In this document: positions 1 to 5,434 of the stretch, in pieces | How positions within the stretch are numbered: the stretch's first letter is position 1 | Layout: every line of letters starts with the position of its first letter | Assembly (NCBI GenBank): GCA_027073875.1 | Contig: JALTEO010000245.1 | Span: 1 to 7,399 of the forward strand | Direction of reading: 5' to 3' | Origin: Bacteroidales bacterium | GTDB taxonomy: Bacteria; Bacteroidota; Bacteroidia; Bacteroidales; JALTDM01 | Length of the DNA: 7,399 nt | Notes under the pieces: model-generated | What the model saw: only the letters and a program-made list of their open reading frames with translations | What the model was told of the DNA's origin: nothing | Databases searched by the model: none | Translations under genes and position numbers: made by a program

Positions 1-1
1 A

Positions 2-349
2 TTGGTATTTGGTCAGAGTAGTATAAAAATTGATAGAGAAAAATGGATTGCAGATAACGAAATAGATTCATTAAATATTAATTCTTATAGAGCTTATATC
101 ATTAACCAAGGTAATTTTTTAGATATTGTTAAAGGGAAATCTAAAAAAGAGATAGTAAATATGTTAGGGAAAGCAGATTTTATTGACAAAAAATCATTTA
201 AAAAAATTAAAGGTCGAATAGGCTTTGTATATTGTGTTGGAAAAAATACTAAAAATAGCAAATATCGAAAATGCGAAAAATCATCAATCACAATTATTTT
301 TGATGACGGTTTTGCTACTGATTTGATTGGCGTTTTTTCAGGTGGTTAA
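2..349 (+). CDS. Hypothetical protein, 3' end, BamE/SmpA-like motif (5' partial)
   Basis: This is the C-terminal 115 residues of a plus-strand gene that enters from the left edge. The frame is open to the edge and the first full codon is TTG, which need not be the true start. I do not recognise the gene with certainty. Residues 44-59 read KGKSKKEIVNMLGKAD, which fits the 'G-x-s-x-x-e-V-x-x-x-L-G-x-P' turn-helix of BamE/SmpA-like small envelope proteins. The later segment SSITIIFDDGFATDL (about 94-108) fits the hydrophobic strand plus 'FDDG' that closes such domains. Proteins of this fold are often secreted or lipid-anchored, but any signal peptide would lie outside the window. The gene converges on the OstA-like gene and belongs to a different transcription unit. 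Base composition and lysine richness match the neighbours. Family assignment is tentative; the coding call itself is fairly firm. Confidence 0.6.
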   Translation: MVFGQSSIKIDREKWIADNEIDSLNINSYRAYIINQGNFLDIVKGKSKKEIVNMLGKADFIDKKSFKKIKGRIGFVYCVGKNTKNSKYRKCEKSSITIIFDDGFATDLIGVFSGG

Positions 350-359
350 TTTTTCCGCT

Positions 360-372
360 GCTGTCGCACAGC
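360..372. repeat. Short perfect hairpin in convergent intergenic region
   Basis: GCTGT-CGC-ACAGC forms a 5-bp perfect stem with a 3-nt loop, 11 bp after the stop codon of the plus-strand gene. It is GC-rich against an AT-rich background and lies 12 bp before a second hairpin. No T-run follows, so it is not a classical intrinsic terminator. It may be part of a REP-like palindromic unit or help end transcription of the plus-strand gene. Confidence 0.4.
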
Positions 373-384
373 TTACCCCATCTG

Positions 385-405
385 CCGCAAGTTTGTAACT
401 TGTGG
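385..405. repeat. REP-like 9-bp hairpin
   Basis: CCGCAAGTT-TGT-AACTTGTGG forms a 9-bp stem with one G-U wobble and a 3-nt loop. The sequence resembles short palindromes scattered between genes in Bacteroidetes genomes, though I cannot confirm its copy number from this window, where it occurs once. It sits between two converging genes, where a bidirectional stem-loop could end transcription. It lacks a clear T-tract on either side, so I call it a palindromic repeat, not a terminator. Confidence 0.5.
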
Positions 406-420
406 TCTATTATCATAAAA

Positions 421-552
421 TGAGACCTCTGCAAAACTTCTGATTTTGTCATCTGAACGCAGTGAAAAATCTATAAATAACAGCTATTCAATATATTGAG
501 ATTCTTCGCTTTGCTCAGGATAACAGCTTTTTGGAGTTTCTCAAAGGTTTCA
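421..552. repeat. MITE-like dispersed repeat, copy 1 (downstream of ostA-like gene)
   Basis: This non-coding element of about 132 bp has imperfect terminal inverted repeats: TGAGACCTCTGCAAAAC at the left, and a right end that reads TGAAACCTTTGAGAAAC on the other strand. Internally, GATTTTGTCAT is followed later by GAGATTCTTCGCTTTGCTCAG. The second copy at 2067-2227 shares its left part (GCAAAACTTCTGATTTTGTCAT) and right part in the same orientation, while the middle differs by indels. There is no transposase gene, so it would need to be moved in trans. It ends 8 bp from the stop codon of the OstA-like gene (561-563) and may supply that gene's 3' RNA structure. AAA flanks both ends, which is too short to prove a target duplication. 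Confidence 0.75.
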
Positions 553-560
553 AAATATTA

Positions 561-2228
561 CTAATCCTCTTCCCAAATAAAAATCTCGTTTTTATTATAT
601 GGTCGTAAAGCATCGAGCCATTGGAATCCGGTCAGGACAGCATTTGATTTATCAGTTTGTTTTAATGGGAAAAGTGTTCCTTCCGGTGCATTCAGGAAAG
701 TAACGGTTTGCACTTTACGGTTTTTAAAACGGATGACCATATCGGTGCTGTGGGCATTGTTCATGCCTATGAAAGCATCATCATCTTTAGGATAATATAC
801 CGATTGTGCATTGCCGTAAACATTTACCTGATAAATCTCATTGTCGTTGAAATGGGCAATTATTTTTTTGCCTTTTATCTGGTCAAATTTGTTCGTGTCC
901 TGTTGCTGAATGATTAATCCTGTGTTGAAAAGTTGTATTTCGCGAATACCGTTACTGTCGGTTAATGCCTCAATATAATCTGCTGTCAGTTGGTAATTAT
1001 CCGACCAAATAACCGGTTTAGAAAACATACGGATGATAGAGTCGGCAAGTGAATAAGAAAGCGAATCACATTTTCCCTGTAAATCTGTTTTGTAATATTT
1101 TACATGATGGAAAGCAATTACCATCTTGTATTGTTTTGATGAGTCAGACATTGCCATTAATGTGTCGGCGTGCATAAACAAAGAATCTCCGTTATCCACC
1201 TGAATAAACAGAGCGTTTTTTGTAACCATGCCGCTGTCGGCTTGTTCAAAATATTTTCCATAATCACCACTAATAATCATATTGTTGGTCGTATCAATCA
1301 TTTTTACCGAATGAAACGCTTCGCCAATTCCAGGGTGCTTATCGTAGAAAAGTGTGTCGCCATAGAGTTCGTGTTCCTTACTTTTCAGGTAGGCATTTTT
1401 GATAAAGTGTCCTATATCTGTCTGTACGACATACCATCCGTTTTCGCAATAAAGTTCCGAGGAGTCTGTAACAACTGTTGTCGGTGCCACAAAAAATGCT
1501 TTATCCATTTCGGTATTGTATCGCAGCGAATCGGTAAACATTGTAAATTCAGGGTTTCTGACTACCACATTTTTTACCGGATAAAAATCACTTGTATTTG
1601 AATAGTAATATCCGAAATCACTTGTCAGTGTATCTTCATCATTATAGATAATTCCTTTGGTATAATATTTAGCAACATTTGTATTTCTATCAAAATCAAG
1701 GGAATCAGTTAGTAAGGTTGCTCGTTGGTGCAAAAGTTTGATATTTCCTCGGGTGTAAGCAATTTTGGAAAAGCCATCATAACGCAAAAAATCACTATAG
1801 AGATGCACGGAATCATTTTGATTAATATGTACATGCCCGAATGCTTCGATAGAATTTCTGCTATCGTAAAAATAAGCACTGTCGCAATCCATAATGGCAT
1901 TTTCGTGTTTGAATTTTACATGTCCGATAAGTCGTTTAAAGTTTTCGCCGTGAGTTTGTTCAAAAATCAGTTCATCGGCATTCAGTATTTCTATTCGTTT
2001 GGATTTTTGCGAAAAAACAGAAGGAGATGAGAACAATAAAAAAAGAATGAAAAAAAGAAGATAGTTTGAAACCTTTGCAAAACTTCTGATTTTGTCATTC
2101 TGAAAAATGTCATCTTGAGCAAAGCGAAAGAGCTTGTGAAGAATCTGCAAACAATTACCATTCAAGATGTTGAGATTCTTCGCTATGCTCAGAATGACAG
2201 TTCTTTTTGGGCTTTGCAAAGGTCTCAC
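561..2228 (-). CDS. OstA/LptA-like lipopolysaccharide transport protein, 5' end replaced by a repeat
   Basis: This is a periplasmic OstA_2-type protein, the Bacteroidetes relative of LptA, which in Gram-negative bacteria forms the beta-jellyroll bridge carrying lipopolysaccharide across the periplasm. The 555-residue frame has three parts. Residues 1-54 are encoded by a dispersed repeat. Residues 55-74 (NYLLFFILFLLF...VFSQ) form a signal-peptide core. About 480 mature residues follow, in short repeated beta units such as LNADELIFEQ (82-91), CDSAYFYDS (115-123), LYSDFLRY (143-150), LYGDTLFYD (288-296) and MHADTLMAMSD (352-362), typical of OstA repeats. Length suits the family. The only in-frame starts are the GTG at 2228, inside the repeat's end, and TTG codons; the first in-frame ATG lies far inside the mature protein. 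The native start was probably an ATG just before the AAC at 2066, now lost. The gene is last in the row, 30 bp after moxR. Whether it is still expressed is open. Confidence 0.85.
   Translation of the reverse strand: MRPLQSPKRTVILSIAKNLNILNGNCLQILHKLFRFAQDDIFQNDKIRSFAKVSNYLLFFILFLLFSSPSVFSQKSKRIEILNADELIFEQTHGENFKRLIGHVKFKHENAIMDCDSAYFYDSRNSIEAFGHVHINQNDSVHLYSDFLRYDGFSKIAYTRGNIKLLHQRATLLTDSLDFDRNTNVAKYYTKGIIYNDEDTLTSDFGYYYSNTSDFYPVKNVVVRNPEFTMFTDSLRYNTEMDKAFFVAPTTVVTDSSELYCENGWYVVQTDIGHFIKNAYLKSKEHELYGDTLFYDKHPGIGEAFHSVKMIDTTNNMIISGDYGKYFEQADSGMVTKNALFIQVDNGDSLFMHADTLMAMSDSSKQYKMVIAFHHVKYYKTDLQGKCDSLSYSLADSIIRMFSKPVIWSDNYQLTADYIEALTDSNGIREIQLFNTGLIIQQQDTNKFDQIKGKKIIAHFNDNEIYQVNVYGNAQSVYYPKDDDAFIGMNNAHSTDMVIRFKNRKVQTVTFLNAPEGTLFPLKQTDKSNAVLTGFQWLDALRPYNKNEIFIWEED
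2067..2227. repeat. MITE-like dispersed repeat, copy 2 (over the 5' end of ostA-like gene)
   Basis: This element of about 161 bp has terminal inverted repeats TGAAACCTTTGCAAAAC at the left and, on the other strand, TGAGACCTTTGCAAAGC at the right. Inside, TGTCATTCTGA near the left is inverted near the right end (CTCAGAATGACAG), and GAGCAAAGCGAA pairs roughly with TTCGCTATGCTC, so the transcript could fold into a long hairpin. Read on the minus strand it is open throughout and encodes the peptides VILSIAKNL and RFAQDD, commonly seen as annotation artefacts in Bacteroidetes. It lies between moxR and the signal peptide of the OstA-like gene, in the same orientation as copy 1. It has no transposase, and no clear target duplication is visible. 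Confidence 0.8.
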
Positions 2229-2258
2229 TTTATGATTAATTTATATTCACTACTATAA

Positions 2259-3224
2259 TTAAAACAATTTTTTTACCAGTTCGTCCACCGTAATATTTTC
2301 GGCTTCGGCTTTATAGTTGCGGATAATACGATGCCGTAAGATAGGCAATGCCACAGCTTGTACATCTTCAATGTCGGGTGAATATTTACCGGCTAATACG
2401 GCATTTGTTTTGGCGGCAATAATCAAATATTGTGAAGCTCGCGGACCTGCACCCCAGTTTACATATTCGTTGATAAAATCAGGAGAACTTGACAGATTCG
2501 GTCGGGTTTTAGTGGCTAAATCCACGGCATAATTGATAACATTATCATTAACGGGAACGCGTTGAATTAACTTTTGAAAATAAATAATTTCCTCTTTTGT
2601 AAGTACTTGATTTAGCGAGAGGTTTTGTTCTGCCGTCGTTTGTTTCACAATTTCTTTCTCTTCCGACACACTTGGGTAATCTACAATAATATTGAACATA
2701 AATCGGTCTAATTGAGCTTCTGGCAATGGATAAGTTCCTTCTTGCTCAATGGGGTTTTGTGTGGCGAGTACAAAAAACGGTTGTGGTAGTTCATATTGCA
2801 TACCGGCAGTAGTTACAGCTTTTTCCTGCATAGCTTCCAATAGAGCAGATTGTGTCTTTGGCGGTGTGCGGTTAATTTCATCAGCCAGAATAAAATTGGC
2901 AAATACGGGACCTTTCACAAATTTGAATTTTCGATCTTCGCCTAAGATTTCGGTACCAATAATATCCGACGGCATCAGGTCGGGTGTAAATTGAATACGG
3001 TTATATTCCAGTCCTAAAACTTTAGCAACGGTATTAACTAACAATGTCTTTGCCAAACCGGGGACCCCGATGAGCAAACAATGTCCGTTGCTAAAAATGG
3101 AAATAATAACATCTTTTACCACTTCTTGCTGTCCGACAATAACTTTCCCTATTTCGTTTTCAAAATTGCGATATTTCGTTTTCAAATAATCGGCAGCTTC
3201 AACTTCTGATGAAAAATTCTGCAT
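2259..3224 (-). CDS. MoxR-family AAA+ ATPase
   Basis: This is a cytoplasmic MoxR-type AAA+ ATPase, a family of chaperone-like remodelling ATPases (AAA_3 core plus lid domain). I chose the Met at 3224, giving 321 residues, the usual family size. The longer frame from 3281 would add 19 residues and overlap the upstream gene by about 50 bp. Visible motifs are Walker A GVPGLAKT (53-60), Walker B FILADEINR (111-119), sensor 1 ATQNP (154-158), the conserved PLPEAQLDRF stretch (166-175), and the MoxR sensor-2 signature GAGPRASQ (258-265). All key residues look intact, so it should be an active ATPase. It starts 7 bp after the upstream SurA-like stop. MoxR genes usually sit beside von Willebrand factor A or Bat proteins; none is present here. 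The context suggests a link with envelope assembly, but the substrate is unknown. Confidence 0.95.
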   Translation of the reverse strand: MQNFSSEVEAADYLKTKYRNFENEIGKVIVGQQEVVKDVIISIFSNGHCLLIGVPGLAKTLLVNTVAKVLGLEYNRIQFTPDLMPSDIIGTEILGEDRKFKFVKGPVFANFILADEINRTPPKTQSALLEAMQEKAVTTAGMQYELPQPFFVLATQNPIEQEGTYPLPEAQLDRFMFNIIVDYPSVSEEKEIVKQTTAEQNLSLNQVLTKEEIIYFQKLIQRVPVNDNVINYAVDLATKTRPNLSSSPDFINEYVNWGAGPRASQYLIIAAKTNAVLAGKYSPDIEDVQAVALPILRHRIIRNYKAEAENITVDELVKKLF

Positions 3225-3231
3225 AGTATTT

Positions 3232-4572
3232 TTATTTAATCCACTGATAATTAAACGGACAATTGCCGTATGAGTCATCAATATGAATGTAAGTCTTGGT
3301 AATTTCTTCTTTAATCCAATCGTTTATTTTATCTTGTTTTTTGGCAGCAAGACACATATTTTGGATATCTTGATAGTCATTTTTCAGATTAGCAGTATGC
3401 GGTGGAATTTTATTAATGATTTTAATAATTTTGAAAACTTGTTTTCCCTGCAAATTGGTTGTCAGGAATGGTGCCGATATTTCTCCCACTTTTAGCCGTT
3501 TAACAATGTCTTGTGTTGTTTTATCCAAATCATCTAATGATAGGCGTGTTTTACCTGTTTTAGGATTTATCATTGTTCCACCATTATTTTTTGTCTGTTT
3601 GTCATCAGAGAATTTTTCTGCTGCGGCAACAAATGATAATGAATCAATGCGAATCAGATTACTGATACTGTCTAATTTAGCTTTGGCTTTCAATAGTGAT
3701 TTGTTATCTACTTTAGGGACTAATAAGATATGGCGAACATTTACCTTTTCTCCCTGTCTGTCAATTAATTGAATGATGTGAAATCCAAATTCGGTTTTAA
3801 CAATACGGGAAATGTCGCCCGGATTTTTTAAATTAAATGCAGCAGCAGCAAATTCGGGAACTAAATCGCCTCTGCCGAGATAACCTAATTCTCCGCCTTT
3901 TTTTGCCGAGCCGGGATCTTCAGAATATAAAATAGCGAGCGTGGCAAAACTTTCACCTTTTTCTACACGGTCGCGAAACTCATTGAGTCGTTTACGAATA
4001 CGCCATACCTCTTTATCGCTTACAGGAGGATTAATTACTATTTGTTGCAGTTCGTATTGCATGGGATAATTTATCAGACTATCTTTCGGCAAATTATCAA
4101 AAAATGTTTTGACATCTTGTGGTGATGCCTTAACATCTCCGGTAATCTTATTTTTCATTTTCTCAATCATCATTTGGTCGCGGAGCTGTTCCTTGAAGTC
4201 TGCTTTTATCTCCAAAATAGTTTTCCCGAAATAATCTTCCAGTTTTTGTTGAGAGCCCACTTGTGAAATAAAATAGGATATTCTACGGTCGAGGTTTGCA
4301 AGTACTTCTGATTCTGAAACCTCAACGCTATCAAGTTTTGCACGATTCAATAATAATTTTTGAAACAACAAATCCTCCAAAATTGTGCATTTAATATGGG
4401 GATTATTATAGGTTTTATATTGTGATTTCAGCTGGTAATATTGATTCTCAATATCCGATTTTAGAATAATATTATCACCAACAATTGCTACAATCCCGTC
4501 CACTTCGTTGTTTTGAGCGAATAAGAAATTAGAAATAAAAAGGGAAAGAAATAATAACAGTTTAATTTTCAT
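3232..4572 (-). CDS. SurA-like periplasmic chaperone with two parvulin domains
   Basis: This is a periplasmic chaperone/peptidyl-prolyl isomerase of the SurA type, expected to bind unfolded outer-membrane proteins. The 446-residue product starts at the ATG at 4572, directly before a clear signal peptide (MKIKLLLFLSLFISNFLFAQ, cut after Gln20). The longer frame from 4635 would put 21 residues ahead of that signal. Residues about 24-165 form the SurA N-domain (DGIVAIVGDNIILKSDIENQ). Parvulin 1 spans about 173-272 and ends with FGFHIIQLID, but its first strand reads QQIV where a catalytic His is usual. Parvulin 2 (about 276-388) has the usual RHILL start but lacks the closing G-aromatic-HI motif, replaced by LTTNLQGKQVFKI. 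The two domains are thus degenerate in opposite ways, and isomerase activity is doubtful. The gene overlaps the upstream lipoprotein gene by 11 bp, suggesting translational coupling. The symbol surA is avoided because three related proteins lie here. Confidence 0.92.
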   Translation of the reverse strand: MKIKLLLFLSLFISNFLFAQNNEVDGIVAIVGDNIILKSDIENQYYQLKSQYKTYNNPHIKCTILEDLLFQKLLLNRAKLDSVEVSESEVLANLDRRISYFISQVGSQQKLEDYFGKTILEIKADFKEQLRDQMMIEKMKNKITGDVKASPQDVKTFFDNLPKDSLINYPMQYELQQIVINPPVSDKEVWRIRKRLNEFRDRVEKGESFATLAILYSEDPGSAKKGGELGYLGRGDLVPEFAAAAFNLKNPGDISRIVKTEFGFHIIQLIDRQGEKVNVRHILLVPKVDNKSLLKAKAKLDSISNLIRIDSLSFVAAAEKFSDDKQTKNNGGTMINPKTGKTRLSLDDLDKTTQDIVKRLKVGEISAPFLTTNLQGKQVFKIIKIINKIPPHTANLKNDYQDIQNMCLAAKKQDKINDWIKEEITKTYIHIDDSYGNCPFNYQWIK

Positions 4573-5434
4573 CTTTAATGATATAAGGTTTTGCAACGAA
4601 ATAGTCTTTGTTCTCAAGAGCATCTTGGTAGGCATTATGTTCCAGTTTATATATGATATCTTGTTTCCGTTTGTGGAGGATAACTTTTTCTAAATTGTCC
4701 TTAACAAATTGAAGAGGAATTGTATCTCCAGTGAGTTTAAAATCCAAAATTTTTAATAAAGAAACAGTACTATTTGTTGAATCTTTTTTGGAAAACAAGT
4801 CTTTCGTTTTTAAGTAATTCTCGGAAATATTAAATTCATTCTTCAATGGTTCAAAATTTACCCACATTTGATTAAAATTGTTGATTTTGAATTTATTATC
4901 AGTACTTAGTTTTTCAATTTCAGAATAATTCTTATCTAAATTGCCTTTGAGTAGTTTTTTTATTTTATAATATTTGTTTGTTGTTGCAGGCATTGTAACC
5001 ATTATTGCTTTAACCACAGGGGCTTTCAAATGGAAATCGAAGTTGAGTGCGTGATAAAATTTTATTAAATCTTGGTCGGAAACGGTTGTATTAAGTTTTT
5101 GGTTAATGTATCGTTGTTTATATTGCTGAACAAAAAGTGTTGTTCTGTATTCATTAACCATATTGTCAATATTATTCAGGTCAATTTCATTCAGGTTTTT
5201 TTCTGCTTTCTGGCTTAGCATTTGATTGATAATCCAGTTTTTTACAAATGTTTTGATAAGCATTGCACTGTCTTTGGAAGTTATCCTATTTTCCAACAAA
5301 AGAGTGTTAAGGTCACTTTTTGTCAATATTTCGTTTCCTACCCGTGCTACAATATCTTTATTGTCTTCTTCCGGTCTGTTGCATCCGGCACTTAGGAAAA
5401 GTAAGAGAATTATTAATGAAGAGAATCGGTACAT
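4562..5434 (-). CDS. SurA-like lipoprotein with vestigial parvulin domain
   Basis: This 290-residue lipoprotein carries a SurA-like chaperone fold. It opens with a short signal peptide and a clear lipobox, LSAGC, with the acylated Cys at residue 18. Residues 28-48 (DIVARVGNEILTKSDLNTLLL) match the first helix and strand of the SurA N-domain, and helical segments run to about 135. The parvulin region is present only as a remnant. VVKAIMVTMP (140-149) stands for the usual ARHILV strand, and LLKGNLDKNYSEIEKLSTDN (161-180) for the 'kG..f.elA..yS.D' helix, but the GGELG loop and the G-aromatic-HI strand are gone, so no isomerase activity is expected. The acidic run PEED (21-24), three residues after the Cys, could bear on sorting. 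Its ATG abuts the stop of the upstream isomerase gene, and its end overlaps the SurA-like gene. Role inferred: membrane-tethered holdase or partner of its neighbours. Confidence 0.85.
   Translation of the reverse strand: MYRFSSLIILLLFLSAGCNRPEEDNKDIVARVGNEILTKSDLNTLLLENRITSKDSAMLIKTFVKNWIINQMLSQKAEKNLNEIDLNNIDNMVNEYRTTLFVQQYKQRYINQKLNTTVSDQDLIKFYHALNFDFHLKAPVVKAIMVTMPATTNKYYKIKKLLKGNLDKNYSEIEKLSTDNKFKINNFNQMWVNFEPLKNEFNISENYLKTKDLFSKKDSTNSTVSLLKILDFKLTGDTIPLQFVKDNLEKVILHKRKQDIIYKLEHNAYQDALENKDYFVAKPYIIKDEN

Noticed and set aside
1170..1601. Plus-strand open frame of 143 codons inside the OstA-like gene
   Set aside because: It is antisense to a clear coding region, has no recognisable domain, and its odd composition is that of a shadow frame.
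2061..2098. ATG at 2098 within the repeat as start of the OstA-like gene
   Set aside because: It is in another frame and reaches a stop shortly after, without joining the signal peptide and OstA repeats.
421..2227. CRISPR array or insertion sequence made of the two repeats
   Set aside because: Only two copies exist, they are about 1.5 kb apart with a gene between, they are 130-160 bp long with terminal inverted repeats, and no transposase or Cas gene is present.
2067..2228. Residues 1-54 of the OstA-like frame as a genuine protein domain
   Set aside because: They are encoded by a dispersed repeat also present at 421-552 and match well-known repeat-derived spurious peptides (VILS.AKNL, RFAQDD).
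3225..3281. Longer MoxR start at 3281 (MMTHTA...)
   Set aside because: It would overlap the SurA-like gene by about 50 bp. The Met at 3224 gives the usual MoxR length and a natural 7-bp gap.
4573..4635. Longer SurA-like start at 4635
   Set aside because: It places 21 polar residues ahead of a textbook signal peptide that begins with its own ATG at 4572.
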